Origin: Woeseiaceae bacterium
GTDB taxonomy: Bacteria; Pseudomonadota; Gammaproteobacteria; Steroidobacterales; Woeseiaceae
Direction: 5' to 3'
Assembly (NCBI GenBank): GCA_030065915.1
Contig: JASJCQ010000008.1
Location: 178,096 to 242,095 of the forward strand
Length of the DNA: 64,000 nt
The position numbers and the translations under genes are program-made. Under the pieces are notes generated by a model. It had not been told where the DNA came from. It was given only the letters and a program-made list of their open reading frames with translations, and searched no databases. Below, one piece after another: positions 1 to 8,905 of the stretch. Position 1 is the first letter of the stretch, and each line of letters starts with the position of its first letter.

Positions 1-632
1 GAGTCCGTGTTCTCGGACCCCGCCAGCGTCAGGATCGAACCGTCCGCGCCCGCCCGTGCGATACCGTACATCGGGTTATGCGGATTGTTGCCCGTATCGT
101 TATCGGAACGGGCCGGGATGACGGCACCGTTCAGATTGGCTTCGGTTCCCGGCGTCATGCTGGCCAGCATTCCGCGACGGAACGCGGAGTCCAGGTGGAA
201 GCCAAGGCCCAAGTCGAAGTTGGCGTAATCCTGCTGCAGTACCGGGTCAACCTGGCCCGGCAGCATGTCGCCCGGGAGGCCCTGGCGCTCATAACCGTTC
301 GTCGACAGGAAGTCCTGCTGTCCGCCTTCCTGGCCAATCAGTACGTTCGAGCCGGCGATGTTTGCGCCGCCTGCGAGGTCGAAGGCGATGAACGGAATCT
401 TGCCCGCACCGGCCGTCGAGATCTGGCAGGGATTCTGCAGCAGACCCGCGAGGTCGGGTGACAGGTCCGCCAGCGCCTTGCGCGGGTTGGCGAACATGCT
501 CAGGAAGCCGCCGCCCACGGTCATGGCGCCACCGCTCATGAAGCCCTGGGCTACGAACTGACGTCGCGTAACAGGACGCGGGTGGTCGGCATGATACTGG
601 GGAGCATCAAAGTCGCGTTTACTCTTACTCAT
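1..632 (-). CDS. Secreted protein with twin-arginine-like N-terminus, C-terminal part outside window
   Basis: This is an open reading frame of 210 codons running off the left edge. It starts at the ATG at 632. The N-terminus reads MSKSKRDFDAPQY and then VTRRQFVAQGFMSGGAM, which looks like a twin-arginine (Tat) signal, so export in folded form is inferred. The visible mature part is rich in Gly, Asn and Asp and includes FIAFDLAGGANIAGSN and GLGFHLDSAFRRGML. I do not recognise a catalytic motif. The general style (a Tat-type leader followed by FDLAGGAN) resembles DUF1501-type secreted proteins that often accompany large cytochrome c proteins, but I cannot confirm that family. It lies 25 bp downstream of the LamG cytochrome gene on the same strand and is probably the third gene of a minus-strand operon with it and the next cytochrome. 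Confidence 0.75.
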   Translation of the reverse strand, partial: MSKSKRDFDAPQYHADHPRPVTRRQFVAQGFMSGGAMTVGGGFLSMFANPRKALADLSPDLAGLLQNPCQISTAGAGKIPFIAFDLAGGANIAGSNVLIGQEGGQQDFLSTNGYERQGLPGDMLPGQVDPVLQQDYANFDLGLGFHLDSAFRRGMLASMTPGTEANLNGAVIPARSDNDTGNNPHNPMYGIARAGADGSILTLAGSENTD

Positions 633-657
633 AGCTAGAAGTCCCTTAAGTCCTGTA

Positions 658-3168
658 TTACTGAATCAGTGTGACGGCGCTGCCGAGCATTGCTGCGCAG
701 ACGCCCTTCGAAATGGCTCGGGTGCCACTGCCGCCGGCAACCAGTCGATCGACGAGGTTGTCCGGGCGACCGCCCGCTGCCGAGAACGTAGCGAGTTCTT
801 CATAGACCGCAGTACGGTCCGGCTGCGTCGCGATGTTCGTACCCATGATCCGGTCGATCAGCGGGTTGACGAACGCGTCGCGGTTGCTGCCGCCGAACGC
901 CGTGCCCGGCGCCGAGTCGAACTGGAAGCCCGGGAACATCGTCGCCGCGTTCGGGTTCGGGTTCGCGTCGGTACCGATCATCACGTCACAGTACTGGATC
1001 GCCAGCTGAGCGATCGCGACCTGGTGCGATGACAGGAAGGTGTTGATATCCGAAATCGCAGGCAGCGACTGACGCAGCTCCTGGAAGGTCATGTCGACCG
1101 CAGCCGTCGTGGAATCCACACCCGTCACCGCTGCGTACGTCGCGTTGATTTCGTCAAACGTGCGCAGGCCGATCTTGGAGGCCGGATCGAGGTCCGTCTC
1201 CGTAATGATCAGCGTCGGGTCGGCCGGGCGGTCGTAAGACAGCGCGCCAACCCTGTCGAAGGTCAGGAAGAACTCATCGTCCGCCGGTCCCTTCTCGAGC
1301 GGCAGTACCGCGCCGAGTACCGACAGCGGCTGGCCGAGCTCACCGAACTGGGCGCCGGACAGCGTCGTGTTCAGACGCGAGTACGACTGGCCGACCTTGA
1401 TCTCTTTACCGTTCATCGCGATACGCATGCCCTCGAGAGGGATGCCTTCCGGACGCGAACCGTCCAGGGTCACGAAGTGCGGCTTGTCAAACAGGTAGGC
1501 GTAGTTGTCGAACTGCTGCGCCTCGAACAGGATATACGAGGACTGCGGTGCGGCAGCGATGTCTTCCGAGATATCGAACAGCAGGAAGAAGCGCTCACCG
1601 ACGCCAGCGTCGAAGTTCTGAGTGACCTGTTCGGGCGTCATCGCACGACGATGAACCGCGGCCAGGCGAATCGTGCCCTGCCACAGGCCGTCGCTGGAAG
1701 CCTCGTTACCGAGAACGAACGCGAACGTGTCCTGCCAGTCGACCATCGTGCCGCCGGGAACCGGGTCCGTGTTCGATACCAGCTCGCCGTTGACGTAGAT
1801 GCTGCGGCCGTCGATCGGGTTGTAAGTCGCGACGACGTGCTGCAGCGTTGCCTGCAGGACTTCGTCGGCTGACGGCGTCGACAGGGCCGGGTCGCCATTG
1901 AGACCGGTCTCGGTTGTGCGTAACTGGAAGTTGTAGTCGTACAGGGTCTGCTGCAGCGTGAAGTTTCGCGCAGTGGCGCCCGACGAGTAGGTCACGATGC
2001 GAGCTTCTTCCTGCGTGACGTTGGCCGGGATCACCCAGGCTTCGATCGAGAACTCGCCGGACTCCTGGATAACGTCATAGACTTTCTTCGACGCCGTGGT
2101 CGTGCCCTGGGCCTTACCGTCAGTAATGGTGATGCCCCAGCCACCGAACCAGGTGACGTCGCCCGAGAAGTTCAGGTCAAGCGCGGGATCGACACCACTG
2201 GTATCGAATGCGGTCGTGCCGGAGCCCGTCTTGAACTCCCACAGAGCGATCTGCGCATCTTCGTAGCGGTTGCCGCCCGAAGCCAGGACGCCGTCAACCA
2301 GCGTCAGTGCCTTACTAACAACCAGGTCGGGGTCAACCGTCGTCGGCGTAATGCCGTTGGCGAAGGTCGTAATGGCGTCTTCCATGATCTGCGCGGACTG
2401 GGCGCAGCCCACTTCCCAGCAGTTATGGAATTCGTTGCGCAGGCGAATCACCTGGCGAGAGCTCGCCGGCGTGTCGAGATTGATCTTCGGCTTCGCCGCA
2501 GCGTAGGCCGTGTCGATATCCGGATCAGCAAAGTACGGCTGCTGTGCATTCGGTGACTCGGAGCTGTGACAGCCCGCGCAGTTCGGCACGAGTACCGGAC
2601 CGTGAATGATCGCAGCGAAGGCAGCCGGATCTTCCGGGAAGTTCTTGCTGGCGCCCGGGTCTTTCGATACCGGCGCCGTCAGGTTGATCTCACGGCCGCC
2701 GGCGACGGAATTGCCTACCCAGTTTTCGATCCAGGTCGTCATGATCGTCGCGCAGACCGCCGGATCGGCAACCCAGCAGTTGTGGCCGCCGCCGACTTTC
2801 TCGACGACGCGCGACAGCGCGGGATCACCGGTATTTACGACCGTCAGCGCCTCTGCGTAAGCGAGGTTGACGTCGTCGTTGCGAACGAACAGCGGCGTCT
2901 GGCCAACCGACTCGTTGTGGCATGCGCCGCATCGGTCCTGCCCTTTCGCGTTCGACCAGAATTCCTGCTGGAACTTCAGGACGTCAGCATCGGCGGCAAC
3001 CGGTCCGGTGTACGGAGCGTCGCCGACATCCGGCACGTTCGAGATCGGGTTTTCAGTCGTGGCTGCGCCGCCACCGCAGGCCGCAACGATGACCGAACCG
3101 ACGAGGCTCAGCAGCAGGTTGCGCGTACGACGGGTAATCGGAGAGTGCATTACTTTTTCGTCTTTCAT
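658..3168 (-). CDS. LamG-domain, di-heme c-type cytochrome lipoprotein
   Basis: An 836-residue lipoprotein with the lipobox VAAC at Cys31, so it is probably anchored to a membrane, most likely the outer one. Two heme-c attachment sites are visible: CGACH at 80-84 and CAGCH at 197-201. Each is followed about 50 residues later by an HNCW motif (129-132 and 248-251), which marks a tandem duplication of a ~115-residue heme module. Residues ~300-500 look like a LamG/concanavalin-type jelly roll (SIEAWVIPANV, HVVATYN, IYVNGELV), a fold that usually binds carbohydrate or a surface ligand. A start at 3168 has a good GGGGAGAC ribosome-binding site. It sits 12 bp after the upstream cytochrome gene, so the two are co-transcribed. 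The substrate is unknown; electron transfer at the cell surface is inferred. Confidence 0.8.
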   Translation of the reverse strand: MKDEKVMHSPITRRTRNLLLSLVGSVIVAACGGGAATTENPISNVPDVGDAPYTGPVAADADVLKFQQEFWSNAKGQDRCGACHNESVGQTPLFVRNDDVNLAYAEALTVVNTGDPALSRVVEKVGGGHNCWVADPAVCATIMTTWIENWVGNSVAGGREINLTAPVSKDPGASKNFPEDPAAFAAIIHGPVLVPNCAGCHSSESPNAQQPYFADPDIDTAYAAAKPKINLDTPASSRQVIRLRNEFHNCWEVGCAQSAQIMEDAITTFANGITPTTVDPDLVVSKALTLVDGVLASGGNRYEDAQIALWEFKTGSGTTAFDTSGVDPALDLNFSGDVTWFGGWGITITDGKAQGTTTASKKVYDVIQESGEFSIEAWVIPANVTQEEARIVTYSSGATARNFTLQQTLYDYNFQLRTTETGLNGDPALSTPSADEVLQATLQHVVATYNPIDGRSIYVNGELVSNTDPVPGGTMVDWQDTFAFVLGNEASSDGLWQGTIRLAAVHRRAMTPEQVTQNFDAGVGERFFLLFDISEDIAAAPQSSYILFEAQQFDNYAYLFDKPHFVTLDGSRPEGIPLEGMRIAMNGKEIKVGQSYSRLNTTLSGAQFGELGQPLSVLGAVLPLEKGPADDEFFLTFDRVGALSYDRPADPTLIITETDLDPASKIGLRTFDEINATYAAVTGVDSTTAAVDMTFQELRQSLPAISDINTFLSSHQVAIAQLAIQYCDVMIGTDANPNPNAATMFPGFQFDSAPGTAFGGSNRDAFVNPLIDRIMGTNIATQPDRTAVYEELATFSAAGGRPDNLVDRLVAGGSGTRAISKGVCAAMLGSAVTLIQ

Positions 3169-3180
3169 GTCAGTCTCCCC

Positions 3181-4362
3181 TTATTGGCCCATACAGTGCA
3201 CGGCCGTATCGGCGAACACCTGCTTCAGGCGGTATCCGCTCGTCCGGAACGTGTTGGTGATCTGTGCGACTGCGTCGCGGTCCGCCTGGTTCTCAGGCTC
3301 GCGCATGCAGACGTTCTTGAAGACTTTCTTGACCTGGCATGACGCGAATGCCGCGCTGTTGCCCAACTCTTCGCCGAGCGTCTTTGCGCCGTTGCCGCTG
3401 CCCGGCAGCGAGCTGTCGAAGCCCAGGTAGGCGTTCTGACCCTCACGCCAGCGGTTTTCCCAGCTGTCGTCTGTCGTGCGGAATCCCTGCGGGAAGTTCA
3501 GGTCGTTGTTGAAGTACTTCGACTGGACCGTGCCTGCCGTGTACTCCATCGTTTCGGTGTCTTCATTGTAGTTGTAGTAGGCAAAGGCGCCCGCCATCGG
3601 GTCCATGCCCGTGTGGCAGCCGATGCAGTTGTTCAGGAACAGCCGGCTGTCGCCACCGGGGCTGCGGCTCACGTCCTGGCGGATCCAGTCCGGCGACAGG
3701 TTGACGTCGAGCATCTGCTCCATGTCGTTACACATGTGATTCAAGAGCGTGAAACGGAACATCGCGCGGTTCGTGCCGGCGACAAAGAAGGCCTGTGCCG
3801 CAGCGCGCGACGTCATGACGCCAGCCGTCGCATTGGACGGGATGCCCATGATGGTCGACTGCTGAGTCTGGACGAGGTCGTCACGCAGGTTGATGTTATT
3901 CGCTTCGAGCTGCTCGAAATGATCGTTGTTACTCGGGGACGGTGCCGCGGAGACGACGCCGTTGCGGCCAACATAAGCGATGTCAGCAGACAGCAGCGTA
4001 TTGAACGGAACGTCGTCGCGGGCCATGCCGATCACCATCGCGATGTAGTCGTTCAGCGGAACGAACACATTTTCTTCGCGATTGGTCCACGGCGCCGCAA
4101 AGTTCTTCAACGTCACGTTGTAGAAGCTGACGTTGTCCATGGCGGTATAGGCAGCCGCGCTGGGGTTTCCCCCGACGATGTCGGCCTCCATTGATGCCAG
4201 GACAGCGTCTGTCGGCGGTACGCCGGCAATGCGGTCATGAATACGTTTGGCTTGTTCGCGCGGTCCGGCATGGGCGGCGCTAGCCATTGCAAGCAGGGCA
4301 GCGCCTAACGTGAATACGTTGGCCAACTTCCGTGCTGTCGTCATCCCTGTAACTTTTCTCAT
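3181..4362 (-). CDS. Exported mono-heme c-type cytochrome domain protein
   Basis: A 393-residue protein with a Sec signal peptide (hydrophobic stretch 14-31, probable cleavage after AHA at residue 32). A single heme-c site CIGCH lies at 246-250, followed by TGMDPMAGAFAYYNY. That CxGCHxxMDPxA arrangement is typical of the DUF1585/DUF1592-like cytochrome modules seen in surface oxidation systems, but I cannot assign the exact family. It is the first gene of the minus-strand operon that continues into the LamG cytochrome and the Tat-type protein. The start at 4362 (MRKVTGM) overlaps the stop of a possible 14-codon leader ORF as ATGA. A second start at 4344 is possible. Function inferred: periplasmic electron carrier working with the LamG cytochrome. 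Confidence 0.75.
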   Translation of the reverse strand: MRKVTGMTTARKLANVFTLGAALLAMASAAHAGPREQAKRIHDRIAGVPPTDAVLASMEADIVGGNPSAAAYTAMDNVSFYNVTLKNFAAPWTNREENVFVPLNDYIAMVIGMARDDVPFNTLLSADIAYVGRNGVVSAAPSPSNNDHFEQLEANNINLRDDLVQTQQSTIMGIPSNATAGVMTSRAAAQAFFVAGTNRAMFRFTLLNHMCNDMEQMLDVNLSPDWIRQDVSRSPGGDSRLFLNNCIGCHTGMDPMAGAFAYYNYNEDTETMEYTAGTVQSKYFNNDLNFPQGFRTTDDSWENRWREGQNAYLGFDSSLPGSGNGAKTLGEELGNSAAFASCQVKKVFKNVCMREPENQADRDAVAQITNTFRTSGYRLKQVFADTAVHCMGQ

Positions 4363-4403
4363 AAGCCTAAAGCCTTAGGTCTTCTACGATCGTTTGAATT
4401 CAC
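4359..4403 (-). other. Possible 14-residue leader ORF coupled to the cytochrome gene
   Basis: On the minus strand an AGGAGG sequence (4408-4413) stands 4 bases before a GTG at 4401-4403. The reading frame gives MNSNDRRRPKALGL and ends in a TGA that overlaps the ATG of the cytochrome gene as ATGA. The ribosome-binding site is stronger than anything directly in front of the cytochrome start, so translational coupling is plausible. The SD is also part of a small inverted repeat, CTCCT-AAAAC-AGGAG (4409-4423). It could equally be a chance overlap. Confidence 0.3.
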
Positions 4404-5317
4404 CGATCCTCCTAAAACAGGAGCATCAGCCCGACGGACGCTGTAACTTTTCGTCCGTAGATCTCGAATGGCCTGGGGTTTGCTGACTCATCAGATTCAA
4501 CCTTCCCTGGTCCTTGCAGCCACGATCCGGAATCCTTCCCGGAGCCTCTTGCGAATTCGCGTGACTGCGCCCAAGCAATCCTGCCAGCGCCGGTAACTCA
4601 GTGCCGTGAATGCCTTCACAGTTAGAAGCAATCTGCTTCTTAGAGATGCCGGCCCGATCCATTCGGTCCACTACGTACCAAGCAAGTGCTGTGCCAGCCC
4701 GGGAAAAACTCGGTAAAAAAACCTTTTTTCTTCTGAAAAACAGATAGTTAGGGGTTTTCTTCCGCCGGGCGAGCGACGAGTATATTGTCAAGTCAATGTC
4801 GTCAGTTCCGCACAAGCCGCGGTTACGGAATCGCTAAGCTACTGATTTGTAAAGAGGTCGCAACTGTCGCAGAAGGGAGACAGGGTGCCGTGAATGCTGC
4901 GGCACCAACAAACAACCAATTGCCTTTGCTACTTCACCGGCTTTCTAGCTCAGGCCCCGAAATAGCCACAAAAGTCGCGCAATCGATCCATCGGTGATCA
5001 CCGCTCCGGTTATCGGCAAAAATTTTTTTTCCTGGTGCAGCGCCTCGCAGAAAGGGCTCCGGTGTGCGGATCAGGCGGTGTTTTCGCGCCATGCTGTCGT
5101 GCTTTTGAGACATTACATCGCCAATTTTCGGTCTCTATACTTTTGCTCGTTGCTAACCTGCGGCGAGTTGCGTTTGGGCATATCGGCCGCAGAGACAAGC
5201 GTTTTTTTAAGACTTGGGAGTGTGATGGCGTTAACAGCATGCGGCTCGCGTCCTGTTCACCATTACAAGCTGGCTGGAAACACGCGCGGCGCGTGCGTTT
5301 CCAAGAGAGGAAAAGCG
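4363..5317. other. Long divergent intergenic region between two cytochrome operons
   Basis: About 955 bp separates the minus-strand cytochrome operon from the plus-strand HzsA-like gene. I see no convincing protein gene: the open frames at 4426-4815 (minus) and 4785-4997 (plus) lack protein-like composition and recognisable motifs. The region has A/T-rich tracts around 4715-4760 and 5020-5035, a possible leader ORF at its left end and a possible sigma-70 promoter at 5113-5141. It probably carries both divergent promoters and regulator sites. Confidence 0.5.
5113..5141 (+). promoter_or_regulatory. Candidate sigma-70 promoter of the HzsA-like cytochrome gene
   Basis: TTACAT at 5113-5118 and TATACT at 5136-5141 are separated by 17 bp. 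This would give a leader of roughly 170 nt before the ATG at 5318. The -10 matches consensus at five of six bases; the -35 is weak. Confidence 0.3.
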
Positions 5318-8113
5318 ATGAACACGTTTTCACGAATCAGAAAGGATGGATCCTTGGGACTGCGGACCGTACTGACAATATGCGCGTCCTTATTTATCGT
5401 TGCCTGCGACGGAGCTAATCAGGGTGTGCAGATCGGCAACGGCCAGACGCCGGATCCGGTCGTCATCGATTTCCCGATTGCCTACATCCGAGCACCGATA
5501 CCCGTCGATGACAACGGCGAGTTCGAGCAGACGGACCTGCGTGAGCAGATAACGTTCGACGTCGGCTCTGACCTTTTCTTCCGCGATCGCGCCTCCCCGA
5601 CCGCCCTCGATGTCAACATCACCGAACGCTTCACCGGTGGCATGGGCGCCGTGCGCGATATTGAGATTGACTACGACGCGAGCCGCCTGCTGTTTTCGAT
5701 GCGCGGTCCTTTCGACCCGAACCTGGACGAAGAAGACCAGCCGACCTGGAATATCTGGCAGTACACCTTCGAGACCGATGAACTCGTGCGAGTCATTCCG
5801 TCTGACCTGACGGCTGAGATCGGCCACGACATCATGCCGAAGTACCTTCCGGACGGACGCATCATTTTCGCGTCAACGCGGCAGGTTCGCTCGCAGGCGG
5901 TTCTGCTCGACGAGGGCAAGCCTGGTTTCGTCGCTATTGACGAAGACGAAAACGAATACGCATTCACGATTCACATCATGAACGACGACGGCAGCAGCAT
6001 CGAGCAGCTGACCTTCAACCAGAGTCACGACCTCGACCCGACGGTCATGTCGGATGGCAAGATCGTCTTCAGCCGCTGGGACAACGCCGGACCGAACAAC
6101 GCCGTAGACCTGTACCGAATGAACCCGGATGGTTCGGAGTTAGAGTTGCTGTATGGCAAGGAAAGTCACGACACGGGCACCAACGGCGCGACGATCCAGT
6201 TCACCCAGCCTCGCGAGCTGGAAGACGGAAACATCCTGACGCTGATTCGACCCTTTACAGACACCGAGGGTGGCGGCGAGCTGATCACGATCAACACGAC
6301 CAACTACGTCGAGAATACACAGCCAGTCGTGACCAACGCGGGCGGTACCGGGCCTGCTCAGGCGGACGCAACCATCAATGAAGTACTGACCCAGGCGGGT
6401 GCGTCACCCGGCGGTCGCTATGCATCGGCCTACCCGATCCAGGATGGCACGGGCCGCATGCTCGTCGGCTGGTCGCAGTGCCGGCTGATCGAAATCCTGC
6501 CGGACGATGGCGACGACGCGACCGAGGATACGCGAATCGTACCCTGTACGGACGATCGTCTCGCCAACCTGATCGTAATCGATCCCGACGATCCGGTTAC
6601 GCCTGCCGAGGGCGATTTCATCGTTGCACCGCCGCTGTACGGCATCTGGATCTACGACCCGCGTGACGAGACCCAGCTGCCGGTCGTCATCGGCGAAGAG
6701 GGCTTCATGTTCACCGAGGTCGTATCCGGCGATCCGCGTGCCCGGCAGGTCGTCATTCCCGATGGAAACAATGACTTCCCGCTCGACCCGACGCTGAAAG
6801 ACAACGCCGAGGCTGTTCTGAATATCCGCAGTGTTTACGACTTTAACGGCACCACCGGCGTCGACATCGCAGCGCTTGCGAATCCCGCCATTACGCCTGC
6901 GGCGGCGCGACCCGCCCGCTGGCTTCGTATTGAAAAGCCCGTGTCTTTCCCGGACGAAGACACGCTGGATATCGACAACACAGCATTCGGCATTAGCCAG
7001 GCCAACGGGATGCGGGAGATTCTCGGGTATGCCGAGATCGCACCGGACGGGTCGGTGCTGACCAAGGTGCCGGCCAACGTCGCGTTTGCAATAACGATCC
7101 TCGACGAACGCGGTCATCGAATCTCGCCGCGTCACCAGAACTGGCTTTCCGCGCGGCCCGGGCAGGAGCTCAAGTGCACGGGCTGTCACGTACCGGGCCA
7201 GGGTATCTCGCACGGCAGGGCCGATGCATTCGACACGGCGTGGGCGGGAGCGCCGGCTGGCGTAGTCGAATTCCCGGGCACCGATCCACGCTGGTTCATC
7301 AACGAGGTCGGCGACACGATGGCCGAAACCTTCGCCAAGGCGTCCTGCGAGGGCACCGGCGCCTGCGACGCCATCGCACTGTCTGTAAACATCGAGTACA
7401 ACGATTTCTGGGCGGCCGATCCGGCGATCGCCGCCAACAACGGCTACGTGTCCTGGCGTTACACGCGCACGTCGCCATCGTCACCGGACATCCCGATCGG
7501 CGAAGGCTCGAACATTGCTACGCCGAGCCCGACCACGACGGATTGCGAAAACAGCTGGTCCGCATTGTGTCGAATCGTCATCAACTACGAGACGATCATC
7601 CACCCGATCTGGCAGCTGTCCCGGCCGGTTACGACGATTGATCCCATCACCGGTCTTGAAGTCCCGGTGCTCGACGCGATGGGCAACCCCGTAGACAACA
7701 TGTGTGTCAACTGCCATTCACCGATCAACCCGGCGGACGATACGGTGCGCGTACCTGCAGGCCAGCTTGAGCTGCAGGACGGCCAATCGCCGGACGAGCC
7801 GGATCACTTCCTGTCCTACCGCGAGCTGCTGGTGGGTGATAATCTTCAGGAAGTGGTTGGTGGTGTGCTTGTCGATGCGCAGCAGGTCATCGGTCAGGAT
7901 GTCGACGGAAACGACATTCTCGCACCGATCCCGATCAACTCGCCGGCAACGATTGGCGGAGCGCGATTCTCGGGAGACTTTTTCGATCGGTTCGCAGATC
8001 CTGCGAATTCTCACTACAACCTCTTGTCGGAAGCAGAAAGACGCTTGATTGCAGAGTGGCTGGATATTGGCGGCCAGTACTACAACAACCCGTTTGATGC
8101 GCCGATGAACTAG
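5318..8113 (+). CDS. PD40 beta-propeller di-heme lipoprotein, HzsA-related
   Basis: A 931-residue lipoprotein. The start at 5318 is chosen because GAGAGGAAAAG precedes it and the product begins MNTFSRIRK with the lipobox FIVAC at Cys30; a longer frame back to 4994 has no such support. The N-terminal half carries TolB/PD40-like propeller repeats (DGRIIFASTR, DGKIVFSRWDN, DLYRMNPDGS). Two heme-c sites follow, CTGCH at 620-624 and CVNCH at 796-800. A propeller followed by c-heme segments is the layout of the proteins annotated as hydrazine synthase alpha-subunit related. Those occur widely in bacteria without anammox, so hydrazine chemistry should not be assumed. It heads a run of plus-strand genes encoding outer-membrane barrels, and is best read as a surface redox protein of unknown substrate. 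Confidence 0.75.
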   Translation: MNTFSRIRKDGSLGLRTVLTICASLFIVACDGANQGVQIGNGQTPDPVVIDFPIAYIRAPIPVDDNGEFEQTDLREQITFDVGSDLFFRDRASPTALDVNITERFTGGMGAVRDIEIDYDASRLLFSMRGPFDPNLDEEDQPTWNIWQYTFETDELVRVIPSDLTAEIGHDIMPKYLPDGRIIFASTRQVRSQAVLLDEGKPGFVAIDEDENEYAFTIHIMNDDGSSIEQLTFNQSHDLDPTVMSDGKIVFSRWDNAGPNNAVDLYRMNPDGSELELLYGKESHDTGTNGATIQFTQPRELEDGNILTLIRPFTDTEGGGELITINTTNYVENTQPVVTNAGGTGPAQADATINEVLTQAGASPGGRYASAYPIQDGTGRMLVGWSQCRLIEILPDDGDDATEDTRIVPCTDDRLANLIVIDPDDPVTPAEGDFIVAPPLYGIWIYDPRDETQLPVVIGEEGFMFTEVVSGDPRARQVVIPDGNNDFPLDPTLKDNAEAVLNIRSVYDFNGTTGVDIAALANPAITPAAARPARWLRIEKPVSFPDEDTLDIDNTAFGISQANGMREILGYAEIAPDGSVLTKVPANVAFAITILDERGHRISPRHQNWLSARPGQELKCTGCHVPGQGISHGRADAFDTAWAGAPAGVVEFPGTDPRWFINEVGDTMAETFAKASCEGTGACDAIALSVNIEYNDFWAADPAIAANNGYVSWRYTRTSPSSPDIPIGEGSNIATPSPTTTDCENSWSALCRIVINYETIIHPIWQLSRPVTTIDPITGLEVPVLDAMGNPVDNMCVNCHSPINPADDTVRVPAGQLELQDGQSPDEPDHFLSYRELLVGDNLQEVVGGVLVDAQQVIGQDVDGNDILAPIPINSPATIGGARFSGDFFDRFADPANSHYNLLSEAERRLIAEWLDIGGQYYNNPFDAPMN

Positions 8114-8155
8114 GCAGCCGGGAAGGCTGTACGAGCGATAGTAAAGGGCGATGCA

Positions 8156-8905
8156 TTGAAGAAAGGTTTGACGCTGGCGCTGGCCGCGATATTCCTTGCC
8201 TGCGTGCTACCGGGAGTAGCCGCTGCTGCAAAGGAATACCGTCGAGTTGCCGTGGCCGATCCTTACCTCGAAATGCATACCGGGCCCGGTCGCGGTTACC
8301 CGAAGTTCCACATCGTCGACCGCGGCGAGACGATCGAGATCCTGAAACAGCGCACGACCTGGTTTCTCGTCAGGGATGCACAGGGTGACGAAGGCTGGGT
8401 CGACCAGGCGCAGATGCAGCAGACGCTGAAACCCGACGGTTCGCAGACGACCTTCGAATCTGCGCAGCAGGAAGACTTTACGAACGCGCGCTGGGAGATG
8501 GGCGTACTCGCCGGAGACTTCGGCGGGGCCAACGTCGTGTCCGTTTACGGCGGCTACTCGCTGAATCCGTACATCTCGCTGGAGCTCTGGGGCTCACAGG
8601 TCCTGGGCAACTTCTCCAACGCATGGACCGGCAGCATCAATATCGTCCATGAGGCATTTCCGGACTGGCGCGTGTCGCCGTTCATGACTCTCGGTGCCGG
8701 TGCCATACGCACCGAACCGAAATCGACGATCGTCCAGGGCGACGATCGCACAGACCAGCTCGGTCACGTCGGTGGCGGCTTTCGCATATACGCGACGCGC
8801 CGGTTCCTGCTGCGGGCCGAGTACAAAAGCTACGTCGTGTTTACCAGTCGCGATGACAACGAGGAAGTAGAAGAATGGAAAGTCGGTTTCGCGTTCTTTT
8901 TCTGA
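8156..8905 (+). CDS. SH3-domain outer-membrane beta-barrel protein
   Basis: A 249-residue exported protein. The start is TTG at 8156 (MKKGLTL); the only nearby ATG (8151) stops after two codons. A signal peptide covers about residues 1-22 (cleavage near VAAAA). Residues ~25-90 form a bacterial SH3 domain (LEMHTGPGRGYPKFHIVDRG, WFLVRD, GWVD), often a peptidoglycan- or peptide-binding module. The C-terminal ~140 residues alternate in the manner of a small transmembrane barrel (MGVLAGDFGGANVVSVYGGY, SLELWG, LLRAEYKSY) and end in Phe (VGFAFFF), the usual outer-membrane insertion signal. Its 3' end overlaps the next gene by 31 bp, so both are co-translated. It likely anchors the envelope or sits beside the heme proteins. 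Confidence 0.75.
   Translation: MKKGLTLALAAIFLACVLPGVAAAAKEYRRVAVADPYLEMHTGPGRGYPKFHIVDRGETIEILKQRTTWFLVRDAQGDEGWVDQAQMQQTLKPDGSQTTFESAQQEDFTNARWEMGVLAGDFGGANVVSVYGGYSLNPYISLELWGSQVLGNFSNAWTGSINIVHEAFPDWRVSPFMTLGAGAIRTEPKSTIVQGDDRTDQLGHVGGGFRIYATRRFLLRAEYKSYVVFTSRDDNEEVEEWKVGFAFFF

Noticed and set aside
1638..1898. Antisense or out-of-frame ORFs within the LamG cytochrome gene, and similar frames in most large genes
   Set aside because: They are high-GC shadows of the real genes, with Arg-rich composition and no motifs.
4426..4815. Minus-strand open frame of 129 codons in the divergent cytochrome gap
   Set aside because: The composition is not protein-like, no motif is recognised, no ribosome-binding site is seen, and the region is a plausible regulatory gap.
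4994..5317. Upstream extension of the HzsA-like gene
   Set aside because: The extra 108 codons lack a signal peptide. The internal ATG at 5318 has a strong SD and starts a clear lipoprotein signal.
5318..8113. True hydrazine synthase subunit
   Set aside because: Only the general propeller-plus-heme layout is similar. There are no other anammox genes, and only two CxxCH sites.
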